From Chitinophagaceae bacterium (GTDB lineage Bacteria; Bacteroidota; Bacteroidia; Chitinophagales; Chitinophagaceae): a DNA stretch of 64,000 nucleotides. The translations under genes were made by a program, and so were the position numbers. The DNA lies in assembly GCA_947447265.1 (NCBI GenBank), contig CANFKC010000023.1, forward strand, positions 1-64,000, in the 5' to 3' direction. This document shows positions 8,646 to 18,757 of the stretch, one piece after another; position 1 is the first letter of the stretch; the number at the start of each line of letters is the position of its first letter. The notes beneath the pieces are model-generated. The model searched no databases. It had not been told where the DNA came from and worked only from the letters and a program-made list of their open reading frames with translations.

Positions 8646-9686
8646 TTATTCACTGCCGTCTTTCGCCTTGCCTGTTCTGAAACTGAGCAGGTTTATACTG
8701 CGGATAACATCGGTAACTATCTGGTCAAGTTTGCCGGCAACTTCCGCAACGCCATTCATTACTTCAACATTATTGGGGTCGTTTACCTCTTCGTAATTGA
8801 ATACATGAACCAGGCCCAATAATGTTGCCAATGGCCCCCTTACCTTGTGCGATTGTATATTCGCAATCTCCATCAGCAACTGCGTCTGTGACTCTATTTT
8901 TGAAAGGTTTTTACGATGGTCAGTAATATCTGTTGCATGGCAACTAATGCCTGCCAGCACGTTATTATTATCGAAAACCGGGTTAAAATTGATGGTCGTG
9001 AATTTAATTTCGTCACCAACCTTAATATCTTCTATCGCAGTGAAATTTTTCCCTGTGAATGCCAACTCGTAACAAGCCCTTATTTTTTCGAGATATACTG
9101 CATCAAGGCCCTTGTCAAGTATACTATCACCAACCCCCAGTTCTTTGCCTGAAAAATTAAGAATCCATTTTTTGAATGCGGTATTACACAAAACAATTTC
9201 CTTATTCATATCAACCAGCCATATCGGGTGGTCTGTAATATTGATGAGTATCCTCAGGTTGCGCTCATCAATCAATACATGCTTTTCAGGGGTTTCTGCT
9301 TCCTGCTTTTCAACGGTAATTTTTTCGAAACGGATTGTAATACCTACCTGCAGTACCGTAATGTGTAATAGAAACCATTTCCGGAAAGTATGGAAAAACA
9401 ATTCAAACCGGCAGGTGGTATCCATAGCAGATGCCTGCTGTACCCCGACACTTAAATCGAAGTCAGAATTCTCTTCAAAAAAGTCAAAGAAATTTTTATC
9501 AGGGTCAATACCCAAATCCTCAGCAAAAAGCGCATAAGCCTTATTGCTCCATATCAATTCTCCGCTTTGGCTAAGCAATATGATACTATCATTAATATCA
9601 CCGAGGACTGCCTGCAGATCGCTTACATCAAAGTTCTTGTCTCGCATCGTATTTGCCGGTATTGTGTCGCCTGACCCACCTTTCAT
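8646..9686 (-). CDS. PAS-domain sensor with a histidine-kinase dimerisation domain but no ATPase domain
   Basis: 346 residues, no membrane segment, so probably cytoplasmic. A first PAS-like domain spans about residues 28-120, a second about 145-260 (LRILINITDHPIWLVDMN to HATDITDHRK). The end is an H-box-like segment IQSHKVRGPLATLLGL followed by a second helix, as in HisKA dimerisation domains. The protein ends there: the N, G1 and G2 boxes of a HATPase domain are absent. It could serve as a phospho-acceptor or dimerisation partner for a separate kinase, or be a signal-sensing relic. It follows selD by 161 bases on the same strand. Confidence 0.8.
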   Translation of the reverse strand: MKGGSGDTIPANTMRDKNFDVSDLQAVLGDINDSIILLSQSGELIWSNKAYALFAEDLGIDPDKNFFDFFEENSDFDLSVGVQQASAMDTTCRFELFFHTFRKWFLLHITVLQVGITIRFEKITVEKQEAETPEKHVLIDERNLRILINITDHPIWLVDMNKEIVLCNTAFKKWILNFSGKELGVGDSILDKGLDAVYLEKIRACYELAFTGKNFTAIEDIKVGDEIKFTTINFNPVFDNNNVLAGISCHATDITDHRKNLSKIESQTQLLMEIANIQSHKVRGPLATLLGLVHVFNYEEVNDPNNVEVMNGVAEVAGKLDQIVTDVIRSINLLSFRTGKAKDGSE

Positions 9687-9847
9687 ATAAACACTAAAAA
9701 TAAGCAGAATCGACTAAAGATGCAAATACTCCCGGAAAATACTCCTGAAAAATCTGCACTTTATAGCCCTCCATCAACCTACTTGAAACATCAATAAAAA
9801 GAGATATAACTAACTGATAACTAAACATTTCAGTTTCCGTTGCCTTC

Positions 9848-10906
9848 CTATCGTACAATAAGTACCTTTTCGGAGGCTGATATAAAACGGCCAACCGGTT
9901 CTGCAAACCCTCCCAGGCCATAAGTTTCCAACAACTTCACAAAGACTTCGACTTCGGCTGCAGCAACCGCTATTAAAAGCCCGCCATTAGTTTGCGGATC
10001 CGGCAGCAGGCTGAACGCTTCCATCACATCAACCCCAGGTTCAAAATGTATTTTTTTGCCGTAGCCATTCCAGTTACGATAGGTAGCATCAGGTACAATA
10101 CGCTGTGTCAGGTACTCTCTGGCTCCGGCTATCACTGGCAATTTGCCATAGTACAATTCCGCTGAAAGGCCACTACCTTCAGCCATTTCAATCAGGTGCC
10201 CCGCAATACCGAAACCCGTAACATCTGTCATGGCCGTAACGCAGTCCAGTTTACCTAATGCAGCACCCAGGCTGTTTAACATAACCATCTGCTGAATAAG
10301 TACCTCTTCATGAACATGCTGCAGTACACCGCGCTTCTGCGCGGTTGCTAATATACCTACGCCTATTGGCTTGGTAATAAAGATAAGATCGCCCTCATTG
10401 GCGGTGCTATTGCGCTTTAAATTCGCAATGTTGCATACCCCATTTACAGAAAGACCGAAAACCGGCTCTGTAGTATCTATGCTATGCCCACCGGCAAGTG
10501 GTATGCCCGCCTCCTTGCAAATTGCCCTTGCTCCATCCAGCACACGGGAAGCAAGTGCGGCCGGCAATTTATCAACGGGCCAACCCAGTATGGCTATAGC
10601 AACGAGCGGATTGCCACCCATGGCATATACATCGCTTATTGCATTTGCAGCTGCTATGCGCCCAAAATCGTAGGCATCATCAACAACTGGCATAAAGAAA
10701 TCAGCGGTGGTTATAAGCGCGGTACCATTGCCCATATCATATACGGCCGCATCATCGTTAGTATTGTTACCAACCAGCAAGTTGGGGTAAACCTGTTGCT
10801 CTGAAGTGGTTTTAAGTATCTCTTCCAGAACTGCAGGCGCTATTTTGCAGCCACAGCCCGCACCTCGCGAAAACTGGGTTAACTTAACTGTATTCGTATC
10901 TTCCAT
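9848..10906 (-). CDS. selD: Selenide, water dikinase (selenophosphate synthetase)
   Basis: 352 residues. It makes selenophosphate from selenide and ATP. The catalytic motif GAGCGCK has Cys at residue 18 and Lys at 21, equivalent to Cys17/Lys20 of the E. coli enzyme; this is the Cys rather than the selenocysteine form. The AIR-synthase-like ATP-binding core is complete (DDAAVYDMGNG, TTADFFMP, TDVTGFGIAGH, PDPQTNGGLL). The gene starts 10 bases after mnmH on the same strand, so selenophosphate is probably made here for tRNA selenouridine. Confidence 0.96.
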   Translation of the reverse strand: MEDTNTVKLTQFSRGAGCGCKIAPAVLEEILKTTSEQQVYPNLLVGNNTNDDAAVYDMGNGTALITTADFFMPVVDDAYDFGRIAAANAISDVYAMGGNPLVAIAILGWPVDKLPAALASRVLDGARAICKEAGIPLAGGHSIDTTEPVFGLSVNGVCNIANLKRNSTANEGDLIFITKPIGVGILATAQKRGVLQHVHEEVLIQQMVMLNSLGAALGKLDCVTAMTDVTGFGIAGHLIEMAEGSGLSAELYYGKLPVIAGAREYLTQRIVPDATYRNWNGYGKKIHFEPGVDVMEAFSLLPDPQTNGGLLIAVAAAEVEVFVKLLETYGLGGFAEPVGRFISASEKVLIVR

Positions 10907-10916
10907 AATTGTTGAA

Positions 10917-11969
10917 TTAGTCTGCCGGAAGCAATTTACTGTTTTCTTTGGCGTTCACAGTATTTGCCGGTATGCTGAGGATCAGTTCTCCGGGATTATC
11001 CCTGTTCTTCATGCTTACCCGATAATATTTATCATAGTACTTCAGCAATATCGCGAAGCAGTCAGCATGCCGGTCTTCCAGCAGACAGTTGATCGCATTC
11101 TTTGCATCCTGGTTACCGAGTCTTTTTTGAATTCTTATAATAGCATTTACCAGCTCTTCTTTTTTGTGCTTACTATAGCCCGCAACAATATGCGCAAGCC
11201 GCTCTTCAAAAGGAATTTCAAGGTAATAGACCGTAGACTGCCTTATAGTTTTCCAGAGAGTGTGTGGTATGTTCAACTGCCCTATGCGCTGGCTTTCATC
11301 TTCAAGCCAGATGCACTGCCCAGGTGCCAGATTCGGTTCAATTTTGTCCAGTTCACAGGCCAATATATTTTCAAACATTTCCTGCCCCGGCTGCACCATG
11401 CCAAAGCCACCAAATGCGGAGCCCTTGTGCTGTGCCAGATGCTCAAGGTCCAGTACTGTCCGGCCTTGCATTGCCATCTCCTGCAGCACTTCTGTTTTAC
11501 CCGAACCTGTGTAACCACCCAACACTTTAAAAAACCAAGGCTTCGCCAGACTGGCCAGCACGTGGTTGCGGAACGCCTTATACCCGCCGGAAAGCAGGCA
11601 GACTTTAAAGCCATATAATTCCAGCAACCAGGCTATTGCAGCACTGCGCATACCACCACGCCAACAATGAACCAACACCAATTTATTATCTCCGGATGTA
11701 ACGAACTTTTTTTCGCGCAAGATGGCTTCAGTCGCCTCAACTATTTTGCGCATCTTAGGCCCATAATAATCAAGGCCTATTTTTATGGCATCTTCCCGGC
11801 TTTGTTGTTTATAGGCTGTACCAACTACTTTTCGTTCATCATCAGTAAAAAGCGGCATGCTTATGGCCCCGGGTATGTGCGCATGAGCATATTCGCCTGG
11901 GCTGCGCACATCAAGAACAGGATGCCGCTGAGCTAATGCTAAAAACTCTGCAACACCTATTTTAGCCAT
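10917..11969 (-). CDS. mnmH: tRNA 2-selenouridine synthase
   Basis: 350 residues. The N-terminal rhodanese domain (about 1-135) has the catalytic Cys at 102 in HCWRGGMRSA. The C-terminal P-loop domain starts at about 148 with GGYTGSGKT. The enzyme replaces the sulfur of 2-thiouridine at the wobble position of certain tRNAs with selenium, using selenophosphate, through a geranylated intermediate. selD follows 10 bases downstream. No selA, selB or selC is visible in the window. Confidence 0.95.
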   Translation of the reverse strand: MAKIGVAEFLALAQRHPVLDVRSPGEYAHAHIPGAISMPLFTDDERKVVGTAYKQQSREDAIKIGLDYYGPKMRKIVEATEAILREKKFVTSGDNKLVLVHCWRGGMRSAAIAWLLELYGFKVCLLSGGYKAFRNHVLASLAKPWFFKVLGGYTGSGKTEVLQEMAMQGRTVLDLEHLAQHKGSAFGGFGMVQPGQEMFENILACELDKIEPNLAPGQCIWLEDESQRIGQLNIPHTLWKTIRQSTVYYLEIPFEERLAHIVAGYSKHKKEELVNAIIRIQKRLGNQDAKNAINCLLEDRHADCFAILLKYYDKYYRVSMKNRDNPGELILSIPANTVNAKENSKLLPAD

Positions 11970-12039
11970 GAATATTTTTTGATACTAAAGTTTAACTTCT
12001 TTGAATTCTGGTTCCACTACCGTTGAAATTACAGCGCTG

Positions 12040-14436
12040 CTATTCTTTCATCATGTCTTCAATAACTTCTGCAATGTCTTCCGCATTTGGCTTTGAAAAA
12101 TAGTCGCCATCGGTTGCGTAAGCTGGCCTGTGCGCTTGTGCACTTATGGTGCGTGGTGCGACATCGAGCCAACGGAAACCACCCTGCTTTTCCATTACCT
12201 GCTGGAACATGTAAGCGCTTGCACCACCCGGAACGTCTTCATCTATAAAGATGATACGATTCGTTTTTTTCAATGACTCCACAATCATGTGGTTAATATC
12301 GAAAGGCAGTAATGTACGCACATCAATTACTTCGCAGCTGATGCCCTGAGGCTCCAGGTAGTTATTGATAGCATCATCTATTATGCGTAAAGTTGAGCCA
12401 TAAGAAACGATGGTTACATCTGTTCCTTCACGTAGTATTTCCGGCACACCGAACGGCACAGAATATTCGCCGAGATTCGATGGCATTTTTTCTTTTAAAC
12501 GATAGCCATTCAGGCACTCAATAACTATGCCCGGTTCATCGCACTTCAGCAACGTATTGTACATACCGGCAGCCTGAGTCATGTTACGTGGCACACATAA
12601 ATACATGCCCCTTATCGCATTAATGATCATACCTATCGGCGAACCGCTATGCCAGATTCCTTCTAACCTATGGCCCCTGGTACGAACAATTAACGGACAT
12701 TTTTGTCCACCCCTGGTGCGGTATTGTAACGTGGCAACATCGTCACTCAGCGGCTGCAATCCGTAAAGCAAATAATCAAGATATTGTATCTCAGCTATAG
12801 GGCGCAGGCCACGCATAGCCATACCTATACCCTGCCCTATGATAGTAGCTTCGCGGATACCGGTATCAGAAATGCGCAGTTCGCCATACTTATCCTGAAG
12901 GCCGGCAAACCCTTGGTTAACGTCACCTATTTTACCAAGGTCTTCACCAAAAGCAACTACAGCCGGGTTGGTAGCAAAAGTGTGGTCAAAGAATTTATTC
13001 AGTATTTCGTAACCATTCAGCACAACGTCCTCACCTTTAAATTCCGCCGGAACTTCCTGTGCTTTCATTACACTCTTAGCCGATTCAGAATACAGGTGCG
13101 ACGAGAATTTTGCTTTATTATCCGCCTTTATCTGTTCATAAAAATTGCGCAATGTAGTTACTGCCTGCCCGCCTTCTGTGCAAAGCCCCAGCACCTTGCG
13201 TACTGTCTGCATTACATCTTTGCGAATAGGCTCTTTAATGGCGTTAAGCTCCGCTACAATAGCTGCTATAGCACGTGCATTGGCACCACTTTCGTAGAGT
13301 ACCTGATTACACAATCCGCTAGCAGTAGCTATCTGCTCGCGTATAGGAGTAACAAAATTATCCCATGCTCTTTGCTTGGCTGCACGCGCTTCTGCTTTTG
13401 CCTCTTCTTCCACAACAGCCAGTTCTTCTGCTGTCGCTATTTCTCCTTCCAGCAAGAATTGCTTCATCTTAACAATGCAATCCATTTCCTTCTCCCACTC
13501 CAGGCGCTCTTTGCCTTTATAGCGCTCATGCGAACCCGATGTAGAGTGGCCCTGTGGTTGCGTTACTTCCTGCACGTGAAAAATTGCAGGTATATGCGTC
13601 TGCCTTACTTTATCAATACCTTTCTGCACGGTCTCGACCAGCGCAGCATAATCCCAGCCTTTTACGGTATAAATGTTGATGCCGCCTGTAGCTTCATCCC
13701 ATTGCATACCAGCCAGGGCCTGTGAAATAGAATCTTTAGTGGTCTGGTATTTACGCGGCACCGATATGCCATAACCATCGTCATAAACAAATATTGCCAG
13801 TGGCACTTTCAGCACTCCTGCGGCATTTACAGTTTCCCAAAACGGCCCTTCGGAAGTAGATGCATCACCGATGGTGCAAAAAACGACTTCGTTACCGTTA
13901 TTGGTGAATTTCTCAAAGCCGCTCTGTAACTCATCAACATTACGGTACATTTTAGAAGCACAAGCGAGGCCCAGGGCCCTTATCATTTGCCCGGCAGTCG
14001 GCGAAATATCGCTACTGGACTGCGGCGCATCCGTGAGGTTTTTATATTCTCCATTTTCATCCAGCCAACGGGTACCATAGTGCCCGTTCATCATTCTGCC
14101 TGCGGTTGATGGTTCGTTTTCAAGGTTCGGATCGGCATATAACTGCGCGAAGAACTTTTGAATATCGCTCATACCGGTAGCAAACATAAGGGTCTGATCG
14201 CGGTAGTAGCCTGAACGCACATCGCCCGGCAAAAAACATTTTGCCGCTGCCAGCTGCACTAATTCCTTGCCATCGCCAAAGATGCCAAACTTAGCCTTCC
14301 CTGTAAGTACCTCACGCCTGCCTATCAGGCTGGCTTCCCTACTCGCAATCGCCATACGGTAATCGCTGAGCGCTTCCTGCTTAAATTCTTCAAAAGATAA
14401 CCTTTCAGACTTAGATGTAGTGGCTAGTGGCAGCAT
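12040..14436 (-). CDS. Fused alpha/beta E1 component of a 2-oxoacid dehydrogenase
   Basis: 798 residues. The N-terminal half is an E1-alpha domain with the thiamine diphosphate motif GDASTSEG followed by DDGYGIS. The C-terminal half (from about 460) is E1-beta, with VVAFGEDLGKIGDVNQG and the end domain (GGASAYMFQQV). E1 decarboxylates a 2-oxoacid and transfers the acyl group to lipoyl-E2. Substrate (pyruvate or branched-chain 2-oxoacids) cannot be settled by eye; fused E1 proteins of this type in Bacteroidota are usually annotated as 2-oxoisovalerate/branched-chain E1. No E2 or E3 gene is nearby. Confidence 0.92.
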   Translation of the reverse strand: MLPLATTSKSERLSFEEFKQEALSDYRMAIASREASLIGRREVLTGKAKFGIFGDGKELVQLAAAKCFLPGDVRSGYYRDQTLMFATGMSDIQKFFAQLYADPNLENEPSTAGRMMNGHYGTRWLDENGEYKNLTDAPQSSSDISPTAGQMIRALGLACASKMYRNVDELQSGFEKFTNNGNEVVFCTIGDASTSEGPFWETVNAAGVLKVPLAIFVYDDGYGISVPRKYQTTKDSISQALAGMQWDEATGGINIYTVKGWDYAALVETVQKGIDKVRQTHIPAIFHVQEVTQPQGHSTSGSHERYKGKERLEWEKEMDCIVKMKQFLLEGEIATAEELAVVEEEAKAEARAAKQRAWDNFVTPIREQIATASGLCNQVLYESGANARAIAAIVAELNAIKEPIRKDVMQTVRKVLGLCTEGGQAVTTLRNFYEQIKADNKAKFSSHLYSESAKSVMKAQEVPAEFKGEDVVLNGYEILNKFFDHTFATNPAVVAFGEDLGKIGDVNQGFAGLQDKYGELRISDTGIREATIIGQGIGMAMRGLRPIAEIQYLDYLLYGLQPLSDDVATLQYRTRGGQKCPLIVRTRGHRLEGIWHSGSPIGMIINAIRGMYLCVPRNMTQAAGMYNTLLKCDEPGIVIECLNGYRLKEKMPSNLGEYSVPFGVPEILREGTDVTIVSYGSTLRIIDDAINNYLEPQGISCEVIDVRTLLPFDINHMIVESLKKTNRIIFIDEDVPGGASAYMFQQVMEKQGGFRWLDVAPRTISAQAHRPAYATDGDYFSKPNAEDIAEVIEDMMKE

Positions 14437-14463
14437 AAATAAAACAGTAGATTCAATGATTTA

Positions 14464-14471
14464 CAAAGATA
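14464..14471 (-). promoter_or_regulatory. Candidate -7 box of the E1 fusion gene
   Basis: The minus strand reads TATCTTTG 27 bases before the ATG of the E1 gene. The nearest TTG is 23 bases further up, slightly too far, so the match is partial. Confidence 0.45.
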
Positions 14472-14554
14472 ATGCTAAGGTATAAAAGTAACAGCAAAAC
14501 CCAAAGGAATAGGATTTTATACCCGGGGAAACCCGCATATATCCCGCCTAAAAC

Positions 14555-14586
14555 AATAAAAGCCGCCCTGTTGGGCGGCTTTTATT
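14555..14586 (-). terminator. Rho-independent terminator of the 14607-15446 gene
   Basis: A 14-bp perfect stem (AATAAAAGCCGCCC) around a TGTT loop begins 20 bases after the stop of the minus-strand gene. The minus-strand read-out ends in TTTTATTGTTTT. Confidence 0.85.
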
Positions 14587-14606
14587 AAAAATAAAATACA
14601 ATTAAA

Positions 14607-15446
14607 TTATTGTTTAACTACGCTGATTGTTTTGTTAGCACCATCTTTGCTCACCACTACCTGGTACATACCAGTTGCATAGCTCTGCATGTTTACAACC
14701 GTATTGCCGTTCGCTGACTGGCTAGCCATCAACCTGCCGCTCATGTCAAAAACATGAATGTTGTAAGTGCCATTTAATTCAATGTTCAAATTGTTGATAA
14801 CCGGATTAGGGAAAACATTTACTGCTATGTTGCTGGCAACTTCGCCAACAGCCGATACTGTACGCTCCTGGAAAGTAGCGTTAGCCGTGCTCCATTTGTC
14901 AGAACCCGTAGCACTGCCATTAGTATCCACCAGATTAACTACCGCGTAAGCCTTAACTGATCCTGTTCCTGCTGCTGGTGCTGTCCAAGGTATAGCTACT
15001 GCATAAACAGTTGCAATACCACCCGACCCTGTTGTTGGGCTCAATGGACTTGTCTGCACTGCAACCATTGGGTTAGTGCCAAACGTTGTGCCACCGGTAA
15101 TAGTACCAATAGTACCTGCATCAGTAGTACCTGTTGCTTTAACAATAGAGCACTGGAAACCGAATTTAGGCAATGTGCCACCAATAGTATTAATAGCTCC
15201 TAGCCTTATTACGTAGCTCTTGCCCGGTGTATACTTAGTTACAATGGTACCGCCACCCGCTGAATCAAGTACTAACGTAGGAGTGAAAGACGCAGCGGCT
15301 GTGCCGTGACAACCAGAACCACCACAACCAATTGAAGTAGAGCCATTGCTACCCGTAGCATTACTCATGTAGCCGGAGCTGTTACTAGAAAGTGTCATAT
15401 AGCAGAAGCCTGCAAGCAAAGGAAGAAGTAAAAAACTTTTTTTCAT
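14607..15446 (-). CDS. Secreted anchor-V/Reeler-like protein with T9SS sorting domain (paralog 1 of 3)
   Basis: 279 residues. A signal peptide (MKKSFLLLPLLAGFCYMTLS) is followed by a Gly/Ser-rich segment with the motif GCGGSGCHG. Then comes a domain with YTPGKSYVIRLGA and LPKFGFQCS, resembling the domain NCBI names choice-of-anchor V (related to Reeler). The last 75 residues are a type A T9SS sorting domain (VFPNPVINNL to VVKQ), so the protein should be exported by type IX secretion. Two paralogs lie at 55288-56178 and 56285-57157. The Cys-X4-Cys-His motif recalls haem c attachment, but spacing differs from CXXCH and haem binding is speculative. Confidence 0.85.
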   Translation of the reverse strand: MKKSFLLLPLLAGFCYMTLSSNSSGYMSNATGSNGSTSIGCGGSGCHGTAAASFTPTLVLDSAGGGTIVTKYTPGKSYVIRLGAINTIGGTLPKFGFQCSIVKATGTTDAGTIGTITGGTTFGTNPMVAVQTSPLSPTTGSGGIATVYAVAIPWTAPAAGTGSVKAYAVVNLVDTNGSATGSDKWSTANATFQERTVSAVGEVASNIAVNVFPNPVINNLNIELNGTYNIHVFDMSGRLMASQSANGNTVVNMQSYATGMYQVVVSKDGANKTISVVKQ

Positions 15447-15480
15447 ACTTAGAATTTTAGGTTTGATTTAAAATATCTGG

Positions 15481-15511
15481 CGAATCTATGTTTGTTTGTT
15501 CAAATAAACAA
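15481..15511 (-). promoter_or_regulatory. Candidate promoter of the anchor-V gene
   Basis: On the minus strand TTG (15509-15511) is followed after 20 bases by TAGATTCG (15481-15488), one mismatch from TAnnTTTG. The leader to the ATG would be about 30 bases. Confidence 0.4.
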
Positions 15512-15881
15512 TTTTATGACATATATTTTCCGGCTAAAAAGCGGAAAAGACATGCAAAAACTGCTCGTTGCCGTTAGCAGACGTAGTTTTAGGCCTGTCC
15601 GTTAGTTTATAACCGTAAATTTACATTGAGCAGGTTAACAATGGGGTTTACGCACAATAACTGCCCATAAGCTGTTTTGCGGGCCATGGCAACGATTGGT
15701 ATTGGTACTTTGCATTTATGAGCTGGTAGCTGGAAGGTTGTGGACGTTTTATAATACCGCAAGGCATCTCACAATGGGTTTTTGGTTTAAAATTCAAGAA
15801 AGTTGCATCATATAACTAGCATACAGAGCGGCATTTTTATTATTTCTTTTTATTTTTCTTTTTTCTTTTGCCTTCAACCCG
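15512..15881. other. Intergenic stretch before atpD
   Basis: About 370 bases between the divergent anchor-V gene and atpD. I see no open frame with coding character, no tRNA and no strong hairpin. The right end is a T/C-rich tract leading into the atpD promoter region. Confidence 0.5.
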
Positions 15882-15889
15882 TACCTTTG
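15882..15889 (+). promoter_or_regulatory. Candidate -7 box of atpD
   Basis: TACCTTTG matches TAnnTTTG and lies 43 bases before the atpD ATG, preceded by a long T-rich tract. A TTG at the standard spacing is not present. Confidence 0.4.
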
Positions 15890-15929
15890 CGCAAAATTTC
15901 ACAAGACTTCATTTATTTTTATACTGTAA

Positions 15930-17438
<1,509 letters not shown>

Positions 17439-17524
17439 TAGCTGAATTGCATAATGGCTCAATGGCTCAATTTTGAAGCAGAAGGGCATTTTTACTTTTT
17501 ATTTTTACTTTTTTATTTTGCAAT

Positions 17525-17779
17525 ATGCAGTTAGAAATATTAACACCCGAGCACAAAGTATTTAGCGGCAACGTATACGGTATTCAGTTACCGGGTACTG
17601 AAGGTTCATTCGAGATACTTGACAAGCACGCGGCTATTATTGCAGCACTTGGCAAGGGCAAAATGAAGGTACTTATTGACAAACACAATACCGATGTTTA
17701 CGAAATATCCGCCGGTTTTGTTGAAGTGATCAATAATACTGCGAGTGTGCTTATTGAAGACGCTACTGCTTTGGTATAA
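17525..17779 (+). CDS. atpC: F-type ATP synthase subunit epsilon, short form
   Basis: 84 residues. The sequence MQLEILTPEHKVFSGNVYGIQLPGTEGSFEI... matches only the N-terminal beta-sandwich of epsilon, which docks on gamma and the c-ring. The C-terminal helical hairpin (another 45-50 residues in E. coli), which inhibits ATP hydrolysis, is missing. The stop codon is followed at once by a terminator, so this is not an obvious frameshift. Such short epsilons are, to my knowledge, frequent in Bacteroidota. It follows atpD by 86 bases. Confidence 0.93.
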   Translation: MQLEILTPEHKVFSGNVYGIQLPGTEGSFEILDKHAAIIAALGKGKMKVLIDKHNTDVYEISAGFVEVINNTASVLIEDATALV

Positions 17780-17800
17780 CATAAAACCCCATTTTTTAGA

Positions 17801-17835
17801 AACAGGATGCTTTGAAAAAGGCATCCTGTTTTTTT
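17801..17835 (+). terminator. Rho-independent terminator of atpDC
   Basis: A 10-bp perfect stem (AACAGGATGC and GCATCCTGTT) with a 10-base loop is followed by seven or more T residues, 21 bases after the atpC stop. Confidence 0.9.
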
Positions 17836-17945
17836 ATGGGCATAATACCTTTAGCAATACGCTAAGAATAGAAGTGACGCTGATTTTCCTGAGAACTAAA
17901 TATCACCAACGCCGGTAAACAAGCCTGCATACCTATAACAAAATA

Positions 17946-17976
17946 TTGCTGGGTATATAATAATACAATAACTTTG
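17946..17976 (+). promoter_or_regulatory. Promoter of the first VapBC-like pair
   Basis: TTG at 17946-17948 is followed after 20 bases by TAACTTTG at 17969-17976, matching the Bacteroidetes promoter pattern. The ATG of the antitoxin gene follows 36 bases downstream. Confidence 0.6.
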
Positions 17977-18011
17977 TATCATAACTTTCCTGTCAACCGA
18001 AACAAACTAAA

Positions 18012-18257
18012 ATGATACAAACTGTAGTCACTCCACAAAAAACTGATTTCGACATGTCGGTTTCACTGCCGGCAGATTATGTGGGAAAGGAAGTTCATGT
18101 ATTATTTTATATTGACGACGAAGTTAAGAAAACAACGACAACAGTTTTACCCAAGAAAAAGCCTTCCGATTATTTTGGAATATTGACGCAAGAAGAGGGT
18201 GAAAAATTCGATAAGCACATCAATCAAGTACGTAACGAATGGGAGAGAGATATTTAA
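18012..18257 (+). CDS. Antitoxin of VapBC-like pair 1
   Basis: 81 residues. The N-terminal half (DFDMSVSLPADYVGKEVHV) looks like a short beta-rich domain. The C-terminal half (KKKPSDYFGILTQEEGEKF...EWERDI) is helical and charged, as expected for a toxin-wrapping tail. I do not recognise a DNA-binding fold with certainty. The antitoxin role is inferred from position: it precedes a PIN-domain gene and overlaps it by 19 bases, so the toxin start lies inside its last codons (EWERDI). Confidence 0.8.
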   Translation: MIQTVVTPQKTDFDMSVSLPADYVGKEVHVLFYIDDEVKKTTTTVLPKKKPSDYFGILTQEEGEKFDKHINQVRNEWERDI

Positions 18258-18628
18258 TTGACACGAATGTCATTTCTCACCTCTTTGCAGGGCGGCTGCC
18301 GGAACCGGCAAAAGAATTTTTAAAGAACATTATTAATGATGAGTTCATTATTTCTGTTGCTATCGAAATAGAAGTATTGACCTATCATGATGTACCGGGT
18401 AAAATGCCGCTTATCGAAGAATTTATAGGCCTCGCGACTATTCTGCCACTCGATAAAGAAGTAACAAAAAAAGCAACAGAACTGCGTAGAAAGCAACGGA
18501 AATTAAGATTAGGAGATACTATTATTGCCGCCACGGCACTGGTTCATAATTTGACAATTCTAACTAACAATACGAAAGACTTTATGAATATTAAGGGCTT
18601 AAAAATAATTGACCCTCATACGCTATAG
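18239..18628 (+). CDS. PIN-domain toxin (VapC-like), pair 1
   Basis: 129 residues. PIN-domain acidic residues are visible: D in YLIDTNVI (residue 8), E in AIEIEVLTY, D in LRLGDTIIAATA and D in NTKDF. PIN toxins are magnesium-dependent ribonucleases, often cutting tRNA. The ATG at 18239 lies 19 bases before the end of the antitoxin frame. The same arrangement is found at 46605. Confidence 0.88.
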   Translation: MGERYLIDTNVISHLFAGRLPEPAKEFLKNIINDEFIISVAIEIEVLTYHDVPGKMPLIEEFIGLATILPLDKEVTKKATELRRKQRKLRLGDTIIAATALVHNLTILTNNTKDFMNIKGLKIIDPHTL

Positions 18629-18634
18629 TGCTGC

Positions 18635-18664
18635 GATCTGACAACTTTTTAGAAAGTCGTCAAA
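18635..18664. repeat. Fourth copy of the GACAACTTT palindrome family
   Basis: TGACAACTTT-TTAG-AAAGTCGTCA forms a stem with one G-U wobble, directly after the VapC stop codon. It is related to the copies at 8403-8582. It may double as a weak terminator here, though the downstream T-run is poor. Confidence 0.6.
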
Positions 18665-18757
18665 TCTTTAATTAAACCGGTGATGACGAACATCACTCCT
18701 GCTGTTCCCTACCTTAACACGCTTTTTAGAAACACATTACCTACCTTTACATTACGA

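Noticed and set aside
12784-13725. Plus-strand 313-codon frame inside the E1 gene
   Set aside because: It is antisense to a well-conserved E1 fusion; composition (Cys/Phe/Tyr/His-rich) is that of a shadow frame.
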